Positions 41,612-51,151 of a stretch of 56,672 bases of DNA are shown piece after piece. This DNA comes from Halothiobacillus sp. 15-55-196 (GTDB taxonomy: Bacteria; Pseudomonadota; Gammaproteobacteria; Halothiobacillales; Halothiobacillaceae): the NCBI GenBank assembly GCA_002282715.1, contig NCKC01000006.1, positions 1 through 56,672 on the forward strand. Direction: 5' to 3'. Below the pieces are notes generated by a model. That model had not been told where the DNA came from. It did not search any database and worked only from the letters and a program-made list of their open reading frames with translations. The translations under genes were made by a program, and so were the position numbers. How positions within the stretch are numbered: the first letter of the stretch is position 1; each line of letters starts with the position of its first letter.

Positions 41612-42809
41612 GCGATCAAAAGCAGGCGTTTCGCGGCGAGAGCCTGTGCTCGATCGTTTGAACCGAAGCAGTGATTTCGGCAAACATGAAGGCGCGAAGT
41701 GGTTTTTCCTCGGGCTTCTTTCTCTGATCAGGCGTATCAATTACGACCCGGTTCTGCTTTTTTTCCTGATGCTGATCGCCGCGATCGGTTTGGTGGCGGG
41801 TTATTCCGCCTCCGACCAGAGCGTGGTCTGGGTTGAGAAAAGTGCATTCCGCTTTGCGCTCGCCTTTTTGCTGATGCTCGCCATCGCTCAGGTTCCGCAA
41901 CGTTTCTTTTTCGCCATTGCGCCGTGGTTGTTCGGGTTTGTTGTCTTGCTGCTGGTGGCCGTGCATTTGTTCGGCGATGTCGGGAAGGGCGCGCAACGAT
42001 GGTTGGACTTGGGCTTCATTCGCTTCCAGCCCGCTGAAATTCTCAAACTCGGCATGCCGATGATGCTGGCCTGGTTTTTGGCCCGGCGGCCGCTGCCTCC
42101 GCGGTTTCTTGACGTGGTGATTGCCCTGATTCTGGTGGCTGTGCCTACTGTTCTGATTGTGATACAGCCTGATCTGGGTACGGCCATTCTGGTCATGACG
42201 GCCGGGCTGTTCGTGCTGTTTTTCGCCGGGTTGTCCTGGTGGTACGTGCTGGGTTTTGTTCTGGCGATATCGGCTGCTGCGCCATTGATGTGGTTTTATG
42301 TGATGCATGACTATCAAAAGGACCGCGTACTGACGCTGTTCAACCCGATGGCCGATCCATTGGGGGCGGGTTATCACACCATTCAATCGATGATTGCGAT
42401 TGGATCGGGTGGTATCTGGGGCGTGGGTTGGCTGCAAGGCACCCAGTCGCATTTGAACTTTCTGCCGGAAGGAACCACCGATTTCATTCTTGCTGTTTAT
42501 GCCGAAGAGTTCGGTCTGATGGGGTTGATTTTACTTTTCAGCCTCTATCTGGCTGTAATCTGGCGTGGACTTTATGTGGCCGCCTATGCGGAATCCACCG
42601 CAGGTCGAATGCTGGCCGCCGCCATTTCTATGACCTTTCTGGTTTATGTTTTTGTCAATGCGGGTATGGTGATCGGCATTTTACCGGTGGTTGGTGTGCC
42701 GCTCCCCTTGATGAGTTATGGCGGCACGGCACTGGTGACCATCATGGTCGCCTTGGGTATGCTGATGAGTATCCGAACGCAACGGAGTTTTTTGGGGCAT
42801 GAACGATGA
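41601..42809 (+). CDS. rodA: rod shape-determining peptidoglycan glycosyltransferase RodA
   Basis: SEDS-family polymerase that extends glycan strands from lipid II with PBP2. The 402-residue protein has about ten transmembrane helices after a 45-residue cytoplasmic lead, with family motifs 'GKGAQRWLDLGFIRFQPAEI', 'VIQPDLGTAILV', 'GAGYHTIQSMIAIGSGGIWG' and 'LPEGTTDFILAVYAEEFGL', and C-terminal 'GVPLPLMSYGGTALV'. The stop overlaps the mltB start by 4 bases. Rod-shaped cells are implied. Confidence 0.96.
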   Translation: MATERSKAGVSRREPVLDRLNRSSDFGKHEGAKWFFLGLLSLIRRINYDPVLLFFLMLIAAIGLVAGYSASDQSVVWVEKSAFRFALAFLLMLAIAQVPQRFFFAIAPWLFGFVVLLLVAVHLFGDVGKGAQRWLDLGFIRFQPAEILKLGMPMMLAWFLARRPLPPRFLDVVIALILVAVPTVLIVIQPDLGTAILVMTAGLFVLFFAGLSWWYVLGFVLAISAAAPLMWFYVMHDYQKDRVLTLFNPMADPLGAGYHTIQSMIAIGSGGIWGVGWLQGTQSHLNFLPEGTTDFILAVYAEEFGLMGLILLFSLYLAVIWRGLYVAAYAESTAGRMLAAAISMTFLVYVFVNAGMVIGILPVVGVPLPLMSYGGTALVTIMVALGMLMSIRTQRSFLGHER

Positions 42810-43948
42810 GTAAACGCGTGTTGAAAAATTCCAAGATGAAGCATTCAGTTTGGAGCGGGAAGTGTTTGGGCGTGCTTCTGTCGGCCTTTACCTTGGGCGT
42901 GAGTGCTGTTTGCCTGCCTGCTTTAGCCGATGATGAAGCTGCCAAGCCGCCGGGAAATTATGCGGCGCGCGCCGATGTGCGTGAATTCGCGCGTGAAGCC
43001 GCACAAAAGACCGGTCTGCCCCAAACGGAAATCCAGCAGTGGCTGGATGCGGCGAAATATCAGCAAAGTATCGTCGATGCGATGAATCGCCCTGCCGAAT
43101 CCAAAACCTGGGCTCAGTATCGACCGATTTTCATTACGCCCAAGCGCATTGCCGCCGGTGTGGCCTTCTGGAACGATCATGCAGCTGAACTTGCGACGAT
43201 CAGCAAGAAGTACCGTGTTTCCCCCGCCATCATTGTGGCGATCGTGGGTGTTGAGACCTTCTACGGTCAGCGTATGGGCAACTACCGCGTCATCGATGCA
43301 CTGGCGACGCTCGGGTTTGATTATCCCAAACGCGGCGCCTTCTTCCGTGGTCAGCTTGCCGACTTTTTCACACTGGCGGCCAAGGAACACATCGATCTCA
43401 ATACTGCGCTTGGAAGTTACGCCGGTGCGATGGGTATGCCCCAGTTCATCCCGTCGAGTTATCTTGAGCTGGCTGTGGATGGCGATGGCGATGGCCGCTG
43501 CGATTTATGGCATAGCGATGCGGATGTGTTCGCCAGTGTGGCTAATTATTTCTCCGAGCATGGCTGGAACCCGGGTGGGCCGGTCGGCTTCCCGATTGAT
43601 ATCGACAAGCAGCGGGCAGCCGCGGTTGCGGACAAGCTCAATACCGGGCGTGATCTTAACCCCAAAATCACGATTGGCGAGTTACGCTCACTGGGTGTCG
43701 CGTTACCGGAAGATCTGTATCTACCGAAGGATGAGAAGGTCATGCTCTTCACGCTGACCGGACCCGATAAGGTGGAGTACTGGGTTGGCCTGGATAATTT
43801 TTATGTGATTACCCGTTACAACCACAGCACCCTGTACGCGATGGCCGTCTGGCAGTTGAGCCAGGCGGTCGAGGCTGCTCGGGATGAATTGGCAGCCGTT
43901 GAGTCCTTACCGGTCAAGGCTGCCCAAACGCAGGCTCCGACTCCGTGA
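42806..43948 (+). CDS. mltB: lytic murein transglycosylase B
   Basis: Cleaves glycan strands to anhydro ends in the periplasm. The 380-residue precursor has a signal peptide (about residues 12-39, ending 'VCLPALADDE'); no lipobox cysteine is obvious, so a soluble form is likely. The MltB domain has the catalytic Glu in 'AIVGVETFYGQRMGNYRVID', then 'PKRGAFFRGQLADFF', 'SYAGAMGMPQFIPSSY' and 'NNFYVITRYNHSTLYAMAV'-like C-terminal sequence. Overlaps both neighbours by 4 bases. Confidence 0.94.
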   Translation: MSKRVLKNSKMKHSVWSGKCLGVLLSAFTLGVSAVCLPALADDEAAKPPGNYAARADVREFAREAAQKTGLPQTEIQQWLDAAKYQQSIVDAMNRPAESKTWAQYRPIFITPKRIAAGVAFWNDHAAELATISKKYRVSPAIIVAIVGVETFYGQRMGNYRVIDALATLGFDYPKRGAFFRGQLADFFTLAAKEHIDLNTALGSYAGAMGMPQFIPSSYLELAVDGDGDGRCDLWHSDADVFASVANYFSEHGWNPGGPVGFPIDIDKQRAAAVADKLNTGRDLNPKITIGELRSLGVALPEDLYLPKDEKVMLFTLTGPDKVEYWVGLDNFYVITRYNHSTLYAMAVWQLSQAVEAARDELAAVESLPVKAAQTQAPTP

Positions 43949-44805
43949 ATCAGATCCGCTTGAATGTGAACAGCTTGTGGCCGGTTGTTGTTTTGCTGGC
44001 AACTGCGTTGTTGTCCGGTTGTTCAACGGTAAATCGAGTCAATCCCGGCGAGGCGGCAACAACCAACGCAGTGCCACGTTTTGAGCCCCAGCCATCTCGC
44101 CTTAATCCACCGTCTTATACTGTGCTCGGGCGCACTTATCATGTGCTGGGCAGCAATGACGGGTACGATGCGCAAGGCGTGGCTTCATGGTACGGACCGA
44201 ACTTCCAGAGCAAGCCCACTTCCAGTGGCGAGCGCTATGACATGTACGCAATGACCGCCGCGCACAAAACCTTGCGCATTCCTTCCTACGTCCTGGTGAC
44301 GAATATGGAAAATGGCAAACAGGTGGTTGTACGGGTGAACGATCGCGGCCCTTTCGTGTCGAACCGCATCATTGATTTATCGTATGCGGCGGCCAAGAAA
44401 ATCGGCATGATCGGCCGGGGCACGGCCATGGTGGATGTTCGATCCATCACGCCGGATACGCCGATACCCACGTCCCAAAGCATCGTGTCCGGGGCGCCGA
44501 CGCTTCCGGCATCACCCGCGCCTGTTGCCAGTGCGCCAGCGGTTCTATCGGCTGCCAGTCTGCCGCACGCGGTCTGGGGGCAGGATGTATTCATTCAGGT
44601 GGGTGCTTTCGGTGAAATGGGCCATGTGATCAGCGTGCAAAAACGCCTGGCTCAGGCTGGAATCACGGCCGTGTCGGTTACGTCCTTCGGGGCCTTGAAC
44701 CGCGTGCGGGTTGGTCCGGTGGCATCGCTCGCGGACTATGACCGCCTCATGGATCAATTAAGAACAATCGGTTTTGAAAATGCGCAAATGGTAGTGGAAC
44801 AATGA
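43945..44805 (+). CDS. rlpA: septal ring lytic transglycosylase RlpA, lipoprotein
   Basis: A 286-residue outer-membrane lipoprotein with a lipobox 'LLSGC' (Cys near residue 26), a double-psi beta-barrel catalytic domain (about 75-165: 'GVASWYGPNFQSKPTSSGER', 'VRVNDRGPFV') and a C-terminal SPOR domain (about 210-285: 'VFIQVGAFGEMGHVISVQKR') that binds denuded septal glycan. The start is a GTG overlapping the mltB stop (GTGA, 43945-43948). The stop overlaps dacA. It acts on naked glycan strands at division sites in homologues. Confidence 0.93.
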   Translation: MNQIRLNVNSLWPVVVLLATALLSGCSTVNRVNPGEAATTNAVPRFEPQPSRLNPPSYTVLGRTYHVLGSNDGYDAQGVASWYGPNFQSKPTSSGERYDMYAMTAAHKTLRIPSYVLVTNMENGKQVVVRVNDRGPFVSNRIIDLSYAAAKKIGMIGRGTAMVDVRSITPDTPIPTSQSIVSGAPTLPASPAPVASAPAVLSAASLPHAVWGQDVFIQVGAFGEMGHVISVQKRLAQAGITAVSVTSFGALNRVRVGPVASLADYDRLMDQLRTIGFENAQMVVEQ

Positions 44806-46079
44806 GAGAGAACAATAGTACTGATATGAAGAAACAACACACACGCCCCGCGCTTCGCGCTTGTTTAATGCCGCGCTTTTTGGCCGCTACCTTGGCCTTT
44901 GCTGCGAGTGCGATTCTTTATGTGCCCGCACAGGCAGAAACCACGGCCGTTTCACCTCAAAACAATCAGCCTGCCGCCCCATCGACACCGGTGCCACAGG
45001 TTGCCATGCCGGTTCCGGGTGCCCCTGTTTTGTCCGCTCGTTCCTATGTGCTGCTCGATGCGAATACCGGGCAGATCATCGTCCAGAAAAATGCCGATGA
45101 ACCGTTGCCGCCGGCAAGTATCACCAAGTTGATGACCGCGTACCTTGTGTTCAGTGCACTCAAGTCTGGCCAAATCCACATGGATGATATGGTCACCATC
45201 AGCAAGAAAGCTTGGCAAATGCAAGGCTCCAAGATGTTTATTGAAGTGGGCAAGCAAGTCAGCGTAAAGAACTTGCTCATGGGTATGATTGTTCAATCAG
45301 GCAATGATGCCGCGACGGCTTTGGCCGAATACGTCGGCGGTAACGAGCAGAGTTTCGTGTCGTTGATGAACGCAACCGCCAAGAAGCTTGGCATGACAAA
45401 CACCCATTATGAAGATCCGACCGGTTGGCCGGCCGATGGCCATGTGATGTCGGCGCGCGATATCAGCACGCTTTTTAATGCCCTGGTTAAACAATTTCCC
45501 GATTATTACCACGAATTTTTCCGCCAAAAGGAATTTACCTGGAACGGCATCAAGCAATACAACCGGGAAAAACTGCTGTTTCGCGATAACTGGGTTGATG
45601 GTGGCAAAACCGGACACACCGAAGAAGCAGGCTTTTGTCTGGCCACCTCCGGCCAGCAGAACGGGATGCGTTTGATTGCTGTCGTGCTGGGTACGGCGAG
45701 TGATGATGCGCGTAACAACGAGGCGGAAGCGCTGCTGAGTTACGGCTTCCGTTTCTATGAAAACGTACCTGTTCGTCAGGCCAGGCAAGTGCTGGCTAAG
45801 CCCGATGTATTCAAGGGCATGGCCGATCAGGTTCCTGTCGGATTGGACAAGGATCTGGTGGTATTGGTAACCAAGGATCAGGCCAAGAACCTCTCCGTAT
45901 CCATGACCATCAATCCCAAACTCATAGCGCCTTTGGCCGCGGATCAATCCGTCGGCAAACTGGTGGTCAAGGCCGGTGACAAGATCATCGCCGAACGTGA
46001 TGTCGTGGCATTGAATGCCGTACCTGAAGGCGGTTTTTTCAAGCGTATGGTTGATACGGCCCGTCTCTGGTTCAAGTAA
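44802..46079 (+). CDS. dacA: D-alanyl-D-alanine carboxypeptidase (PBP5/6 family)
   Basis: Trims the terminal D-Ala from peptidoglycan pentapeptides. The 425-residue precursor has a signal peptide ending near 'VPAQA' (about residue 47), a linker rich in Pro and Ala, then SxxK 'PPASITKLMTAYLVF', SxN 'IVQSGNDAATALAEYVGG', KTG 'WVDGGKTGHTEEAGF' and the PBP5 C-terminal domain with an amphipathic tail 'GFFKRMVDTARLWFK' that anchors to the membrane. ATG 44802 overlaps the rlpA stop; a second ATG at 44826 is possible. Confidence 0.95.
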   Translation: MRENNSTDMKKQHTRPALRACLMPRFLAATLAFAASAILYVPAQAETTAVSPQNNQPAAPSTPVPQVAMPVPGAPVLSARSYVLLDANTGQIIVQKNADEPLPPASITKLMTAYLVFSALKSGQIHMDDMVTISKKAWQMQGSKMFIEVGKQVSVKNLLMGMIVQSGNDAATALAEYVGGNEQSFVSLMNATAKKLGMTNTHYEDPTGWPADGHVMSARDISTLFNALVKQFPDYYHEFFRQKEFTWNGIKQYNREKLLFRDNWVDGGKTGHTEEAGFCLATSGQQNGMRLIAVVLGTASDDARNNEAEALLSYGFRFYENVPVRQARQVLAKPDVFKGMADQVPVGLDKDLVVLVTKDQAKNLSVSMTINPKLIAPLAADQSVGKLVVKAGDKIIAERDVVALNAVPEGGFFKRMVDTARLWFK

Positions 46080-46936
46080 TGCAGGCTGTCTACTTCAACG
46101 GGCGGTGGGTCGCGCCCGAGCAAGCGCGCATATCCGCGTTTGATCGAGGATTTCTTTTCGGCGACGGCGTCTATGAAGTCATCCCGGCATTCAAACGACG
46201 TTTGTTTGGCGCCGAAGCGCATCTTAACCGATTGACGCGAAGCCTTGAACAGATCGACATTCAGGACCCGCTGACGCGCGTGCAGTGGTTGGATGTCATC
46301 AATCGCCTGGTATCCGACTGCCCAAGTGTCGATGTGTCGATCTATATTCAGGTGACGCGTGGCGCACCGGCGAAGCGGGATCATGCCTATCCCGACCCGC
46401 CCGTGCCGCCCACGGTTCTGGCCAGCGCGAGCGCCATTTCGCCCTTGAGTGCAAAGATTCGTACGCACGGTGCCAAGGCCATCACCGTGCCCGACCTTCG
46501 TTGGGGCCGGTGCGATATCAAGAGCGTGAATTTGTTGCCGAATATCATGGCGAGGCAACAAGCGGTCGCCGCCGGTGCGGTAGAGGCGATCATGGTGCGT
46601 GAAGGGATAGCGCTTGAGGGCGCCGCCTCGAATCTGTTCGCCGTGATTGATGATGATTTACTGACAGCACCGCTTGGACCGCATATTCTCGGTGGCGTCA
46701 CACGCAATCGCCTGGCCGATATGGTCAAGGATCAAGGCCATATTCCTTTGCTCGAATCCCCGATTCCCTTTGATCGTCTATTCGATGCGACCGAGGTGTT
46801 TATGACCAGTTCGACACGCGATCTGTTACCAATCACCCGTATCAACGAGCATCCGGTCGGCACGGGGAGAATAGGCCCGGTCTGGACTGAACTGTCGCAA
46901 GCATTCACAAAACTCAAACAACAACGAGAGACCTGA
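46079..46936 (+). CDS. dat: D-amino acid aminotransferase (D-alanine transaminase)
   Basis: PLP fold-type IV transaminase, 285 residues, probably interconverting D-alanine and D-glutamate. Motifs include 'RISAFDRGFLFGDGVYEVIP', the PLP lysine in 'GRCDIKSVNLLPNIMARQQA', and 'ALEGAASNLFAVIDD'. The 'SVNLLPN' segment favours D-amino acid over branched-chain substrates (family knowledge). It overlaps dacA by one base (TAATG), linking D-Ala release and D-Ala metabolism in one operon. Confidence 0.9.
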   Translation: MQAVYFNGRWVAPEQARISAFDRGFLFGDGVYEVIPAFKRRLFGAEAHLNRLTRSLEQIDIQDPLTRVQWLDVINRLVSDCPSVDVSIYIQVTRGAPAKRDHAYPDPPVPPTVLASASAISPLSAKIRTHGAKAITVPDLRWGRCDIKSVNLLPNIMARQQAVAAGAVEAIMVREGIALEGAASNLFAVIDDDLLTAPLGPHILGGVTRNRLADMVKDQGHIPLLESPIPFDRLFDATEVFMTSSTRDLLPITRINEHPVGTGRIGPVWTELSQAFTKLKQQRET

Positions 46937-47274
46937 TGGACGAATTTCTTACCGATAAAGACTTGGAAAAACAAAAGCATGGCGAGGAAATCAAAGCCGA
47001 GGAAGCCGCGCTTGAGCGGGAAACCCTGCTCGAATTCCCCTGTCAATTCCCCATCAAGATCATGGGGCCGGCAACGGATGAATTCGACGCGCAAATGCGC
47101 GCATTGGTGATGGCGCAACTGGGGGAATTGCCGCCCTCAGTCTGGAAAATCCGGCCCAGTGCCAAAGGCAATTTCGTCGGCATGACACTCACATTTACGG
47201 CCACGTCGAAAGCCCAGATTGATGATCTTTATCGGGCGATTACGGCCCATCCCGACGTTAAAATGTGTTTGTAA
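46936..47274 (+). CDS. ybeD: DUF493 / YbeD family protein
   Basis: A 112-residue protein of the DUF493 family with an ACT-like ferredoxin fold and unknown function. Residues 1-28 are charged and helical; the conserved core is 'LLEFPCQFPIKIMG' to 'VKMCL'. It starts at a TGATG overlap with the aminotransferase gene and lies directly upstream of lipB, as in E. coli, so it is often suspected of a regulatory link to lipoate attachment (inference). Confidence 0.92.
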   Translation: MDEFLTDKDLEKQKHGEEIKAEEAALERETLLEFPCQFPIKIMGPATDEFDAQMRALVMAQLGELPPSVWKIRPSAKGNFVGMTLTFTATSKAQIDDLYRAITAHPDVKMCL

Positions 47275-47321
47275 GTCTAGCCGGAGTGCTTTCTTGCCCT
47301 GATCTCGCTCCAATCTGATTT

Positions 47322-47957
47322 ATGTCCTTGATTGATTACGGTGCCGATTGCGATTATGCCGAACTGCTGGCAAAGATGCAGTCATTCACCCGGTCGCGCC
47401 AACCAGATACCGAGGATGAGTTCTGGGTTTTGAGTCATCGCCCGGTCTTCACACAGGGTCTGAATGGACAGCCACAACATGTACTCGACCCCGGTGATAT
47501 ACCGGTCGTGCGAACCGATCGGGGCGGGCAGGTGACCTATCATGGCCCCGGGCAACTGGTGGTTTATACCCTGGTCGATCTCAAGCGCGCCGGTGTTGGT
47601 GTGCGTGCATGGGTCACGGCGCTCGAGCAGGTCGTTATCGACTATCTGACGGAGTTTGCTGTGCAGGCTGAACGCCTGCAGGGGGCGCCCGGTGTCTATG
47701 TGGACGGTGCGAAAATTGCCGCGCTGGGGCTCAAGGTTCGCCAGGGGCGTTGCTACCATGGCCTGTCGTTGAATCTGGACGTTGATTTGGCACCCTTCGC
47801 GCGAATCAACCCCTGCGGGATGGCGAACCTGCCGGTGACCGATCTGCGTCGTTGCGCCGACATCAAGCGCAACCAAATGCCCGATTACCGTCAAGCGGGC
47901 AGCGCAATTGTGTTAGGTTTACAAAAAATACTATTGGAACAGTCCCCGATGGCGTAA
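47322..47957 (+). CDS. lipB: lipoyl(octanoyl) transferase
   Basis: Moves octanoyl from acyl carrier protein to lipoyl domains, first step of lipoate synthesis. In 211 residues: '[20 protein letters not shown]', the catalytic Lys in '[15 protein letters not shown]', and the catalytic Cys in '[17 protein letters not shown]'. The N-terminus is a little shorter than usual; a TGA two codons upstream of ATG 47322 rules out a longer start. No strong ribosome binding site is seen. Confidence 0.95.
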   Translation: MSLIDYGADCDYAELLAKMQSFTRSRQPDTEDEFWVLSHRPVFTQGLNGQPQHVLDPGDIPVVRTDRGGQVTYHGPGQLVVYTLVDLKRAGVGVRAWVTALEQVVIDYLTEFAVQAERLQGAPGVYVDGAKIAALGLKVRQGRCYHGLSLNLDVDLAPFARINPCGMANLPVTDLRRCADIKRNQMPDYRQAGSAIVLGLQKILLEQSPMA

Positions 47958-47998
47958 GTCAGCCCGGTTTCCAGTCATCTGATCAGGTTTGAATACAC

Positions 47999-48997
47999 AT
48001 GTCCGAACATTCTCCGTCCGAGCCTTTAACCAAGCATTCACTTGATTATGCGCCGCCAACGCCAGCGATGCGTTCGGCTGACAAGGTATCGCGCATCCCG
48101 GTCAAGATTGAACCGACCATCGACATGCCGCGCAAACCCGCATGGATCCGTGCCAAGTCGCAGGGTGGTACAGAAGTCCAGCGGTTAAAGAAAGTCCTGC
48201 GTGACCAGGGGTTGCATACGGTTTGTGAAGAGGCCAACTGCCCGAATCTGGGTGAGTGCTTTGCGGGCGGAACAGCCACCTTCATGATTCTGGGGGACAT
48301 CTGCACCCGTCGGTGCCCATTCTGCGATGTGGCGCATGGCAAGCCTCGTCCCGTGGATACGGAAGAACCGAACCGTCTGGCAGAAACGGTTGCTGCGATG
48401 GGCCTGTCTTACGTCGTCATCACCTCGGTCGATCGGGATGATCTGCGCGATGGCGGGGCAGGGCACTTCACAGCCGTGATTCGAGCCTTGCGTTCCCGTT
48501 GCCCGAACCTGAACATCGAGATTCTCACCCCGGACTTCCGTGGCCGAGAAGCCATTGCACTGGATATTCTGGCAGCTGACCCGCCGGATGTGTTCAACCA
48601 TAACCTTGAAACCGTACCCGGCTTGTATCGCGCGGCCCGACCGGGTGCCGATTACATCGGTTCGCTCAACTTACTTGCGGCCATGAAAGAACGCTGCCCC
48701 GATGTGCCGACCAAATCCGGTCTGATGCTGGGCTTGGGGGAAACGGACGACCAGTTGCGAGCAGTCTTGCGTGACATGCGCGCCCGTAACATTGACATGT
48801 TGACCTTGGGTCAGTATCTTCAGCCCTCGCGGAATCATTTGCCGGTTGACCGTTTTGTCACACCCGAGCAATTTGCCGAGTTGGGTCGCGAAGCCGAAGC
48901 CATGGGTTTCACCCATGTGGCCAGCGGCCCGATGGTGCGGTCGTCCTACCACGCCGATCAAGGCGGCCTGGCTGCCTTGGCGCAGGTAAGTGCATGA
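47999..48997 (+). CDS. lipA: lipoyl synthase
   Basis: Radical-SAM enzyme inserting two sulfurs into protein-bound octanoyl chains. The 332 residues contain the auxiliary cluster motif '[13 protein letters not shown]', the radical-SAM motif '[10 protein letters not shown]', '[14 protein letters not shown]' and a C-terminal Ser in '[14 protein letters not shown]' that ligates the sacrificial cluster. It follows lipB by 41 bases and overlaps the MazG-like gene by 4. Confidence 0.97.
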   Translation: MSEHSPSEPLTKHSLDYAPPTPAMRSADKVSRIPVKIEPTIDMPRKPAWIRAKSQGGTEVQRLKKVLRDQGLHTVCEEANCPNLGECFAGGTATFMILGDICTRRCPFCDVAHGKPRPVDTEEPNRLAETVAAMGLSYVVITSVDRDDLRDGGAGHFTAVIRALRSRCPNLNIEILTPDFRGREAIALDILAADPPDVFNHNLETVPGLYRAARPGADYIGSLNLLAAMKERCPDVPTKSGLMLGLGETDDQLRAVLRDMRARNIDMLTLGQYLQPSRNHLPVDRFVTPEQFAELGREAEAMGFTHVASGPMVRSSYHADQGGLAALAQVSA

Positions 48998-49416
48998 CTC
49001 AACATTCCGCTGTAGCTTCCGTGCTGGCCGATGTACCCGAGACCTTGTCTGCCTTTGAGCGTGCAATCGAGTTGCAGGCCAGGGCAGCGGCGGTCGGGTT
49101 CGATTGGCCGCAAATCAGTGATATCCGCAACAAGATCAAAGAAGAACTCTTGGAACTTGAACAAGGGCTGGATCATCAGGACGCAGCCAATACGTTCGAA
49201 GAACTGGGTGATGTGCTGTTCGCGCTGACCAATCTGGCGCGGCGTTTACAGATCGACCCGGCGGCGGCGCTTGAAGCCACCAATCAAAAATTTATCAGAC
49301 GATTCCAGCACATGGAGCAAGCGGCTTTACGCGAGGGAAGCGACCTCGCCTCTGAGCCGCTCACCCAACAAGTGATTCGTTATCGTCAGGCCTGGGCAGA
49401 AGACCAATGTAGCTGA
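48994..49416 (+). CDS. single-domain MazG-like nucleoside triphosphate pyrophosphohydrolase
   Basis: A 140-residue protein matching the C-terminal of the two MazG domains of E. coli MazG (263 residues): '[20 protein letters not shown]', the metal-binding '[10 protein letters not shown]' and '[16 protein letters not shown]', then '[14 protein letters not shown]'. It should hydrolyse NTPs (possibly non-canonical ones) to NMP and pyrophosphate. The N-terminal domain is absent and there is no room for it, since ATG 48994 overlaps lipA. Last gene of the cell-wall/lipoate operon. Confidence 0.86.
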   Translation: MTQHSAVASVLADVPETLSAFERAIELQARAAAVGFDWPQISDIRNKIKEELLELEQGLDHQDAANTFEELGDVLFALTNLARRLQIDPAAALEATNQKFIRRFQHMEQAALREGSDLASEPLTQQVIRYRQAWAEDQCS

Positions 49417-49444
49417 AACATGTAGATCGAGTGCAGCAATCTTT

Positions 49445-49538
49445 AGGGAACCTCTGAATAATTCCATCCTGGAGTTTTCAGAGGGCGGCACATCATCACT
49501 ATGCTGTACTGAATCTTTGATTCATTCAGAGAATCCCT
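49445..49538. repeat. MITE-like element, copy B of the hairpin repeat
   Basis: Imperfect terminal inverted repeats: AGGGAACCTCTGAATAA (49445-49461) and, on the other strand, AGGGATTCTCTGAATGAA (49538-49521). Inside, CCTCTGAA/TTCAGAGG (49451-49484) can form a hairpin. The stretch 49484-49515, read on the minus strand, is GATTC-N4-CAGCATAG-N6-TGTGCCGCC, matching 3261-3289. About 94 bases, no coding capacity, no clear target duplication. Confidence 0.6.
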
Positions 49539-49572
49539 GAAACGCTAATAAATAATCTAGATCAGGAAAACT

Positions 49573-51120
49573 ATGTTTCATTTTTTTGCGAAAAACACAC
49601 CCGCCAATGCTCGGCAAGATGTGCTCTCCGGCTTGACCGTTGCGCTTGCCTTGGTGCCCGAAGCGCTTGCCTTTGCACTGATTGCCCACTTAAACCCGCT
49701 GATGGGCCTTTATGGCGCCTTTATCATGGTATTGGCCTCGGCGATTTTTGGTGGCCGCCCGGGGATGATTTCCGGCGCGACCGGCGCGACTGCCGTGGTC
49801 ATCGTGGGACTGGTCGTCACGCATGGCGTTGAGTATTTGTTGGCCGCACTCATTTTGATGGGTGTGATTCAGATTCTGGTCGGTGCGTTCAGACTGGGTA
49901 AATACATTCGGATTGTGCCTTACCCGGTGTTTCTCGGTTTCGTCAATGGCTTGGCGATTGTCATTTTTCTCGCCCAGTTGCCGCACTTCAAGGAAAAGGG
50001 TGCCGATGGACAGATGCACTGGATTGTGGGGCAGCCGTTATGGATCATGCTCGGACTGGTTGTGCTGACCATGCTGATATCCCACTTTTTCCCGAAAATC
50101 ACCCGTGCTTTTCCAGCAGCGTTGATGGCCATTATCGTCACCACACTCATCTCGATTGGCCTGGTGAATCTGTCTCCGGTATTCGATACCAAAACTGTCG
50201 GTGATTTAGCAACAATCGCAGGTGGTTTGCCCAGCTTTCATATCCCGGATTTCCCGCTCACATGGGATGCATTTATGACCGTGCTCCCTTTTTCAGTGGT
50301 CTTGGCCGGCGTCGGTTTGATTGAATCACTGCTTACGTTGCAGTTGGTCGATGATCTGACGGAAACCCGTGGTCAGCCGAACCGCGAGTGCGTGGCGCAG
50401 GGCATTGGTAACGCGACCTGTGGTTTTTTCGGTGGCATGGGCGGTTGTGCGATGGTCGGTCAAACCATGATCAACGTCGAATCCGGTGGGCGGGGGCGTC
50501 TGTCGGGTATTGCGGCAGGTTTGTTTCTGGTGTTGTTTATCTTGTTTCTCTCGCCGCTGATCGAGCAGATCCCCATCGCCACATTGGTCGGCATTATGTT
50601 CATGGTGGTGATTGGTACCTTTGAGTGGGGTTCGATCAACCTTTTCGGCAAGGTGCCCAAGCAGGATATTTTTGTCGGCTTGCTGGTTGCTGCGGTGACT
50701 GTATTTACCGATCTGGCCGTTGCTGTAATTACCGGTGTCATTGTTTCCGCGCTCATGTTTGCCTGGGAGCATGCGGGTGATTTGAAAATCGAATCCAGCA
50801 TAGATGAAAACGGCGTCAAGGTTTACCGCATCAAAGGTCCGTTATTTTTTGCTTCCACGGCCAAGTTCTCCGAAGCATTCGATTTTCGCGGTGACCCCGA
50901 TGACGTGTATCTTGATTTTGCGCAATCCAAAGTGGTGGATCACTCCGCGTTGGAGGCCATCGACAGCCTGGCCGATAAATACCGCAGCGTAAACAAGACC
51001 CTGCATTTGCGGCATCTGTCGCCTGAATGCCGAAAACTGCTCAAAAAAGCAGGCGATTTGGTCGAGGTCAATATTAAAGAAGATCCGATTTACCACGTGG
51101 CCGATGAATTGCGACCTTAG
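49573..51120 (+). CDS. SulP family inorganic anion transporter with STAS domain
   Basis: A 515-residue inner-membrane transporter of the SulP/SLC26 family, which carry sulfate, bicarbonate or related anions. It has about 10-14 membrane segments (residues 15-410), including 'GLTVALALVPEALAFALIAH' and 'GLYGAFIMVLASAIFGGRPG', and a C-terminal cytoplasmic STAS domain (about 415-505: 'VYLDFAQSKVVDHSALEAID'). AGGAAAA precedes ATG 49573. Substrate cannot be set from sequence; bicarbonate would fit an autotroph, sulfate a sulfur metaboliser (inference). It stands alone, after a repeat and before a convergent gene. Confidence 0.9.
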   Translation: MFHFFAKNTPANARQDVLSGLTVALALVPEALAFALIAHLNPLMGLYGAFIMVLASAIFGGRPGMISGATGATAVVIVGLVVTHGVEYLLAALILMGVIQILVGAFRLGKYIRIVPYPVFLGFVNGLAIVIFLAQLPHFKEKGADGQMHWIVGQPLWIMLGLVVLTMLISHFFPKITRAFPAALMAIIVTTLISIGLVNLSPVFDTKTVGDLATIAGGLPSFHIPDFPLTWDAFMTVLPFSVVLAGVGLIESLLTLQLVDDLTETRGQPNRECVAQGIGNATCGFFGGMGGCAMVGQTMINVESGGRGRLSGIAAGLFLVLFILFLSPLIEQIPIATLVGIMFMVVIGTFEWGSINLFGKVPKQDIFVGLLVAAVTVFTDLAVAVITGVIVSALMFAWEHAGDLKIESSIDENGVKVYRIKGPLFFASTAKFSEAFDFRGDPDDVYLDFAQSKVVDHSALEAIDSLADKYRSVNKTLHLRHLSPECRKLLKKAGDLVEVNIKEDPIYHVADELRP

Positions 51121-51151
51121 ATTTTGCCCGATTTACCGGGTAAAGTGCGTA

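Noticed and set aside
41616..42452. 278-codon open frame antisense to rodA
   Set aside because: Composition is dominated by His, Gln, Arg and Asn, the complement of hydrophobic codons; no domain.
51121..51151. Terminator between the SulP and PAS-GGDEF genes
   Set aside because: CCCG/CGGG around a short loop is only four base pairs with no T run; too weak to call.
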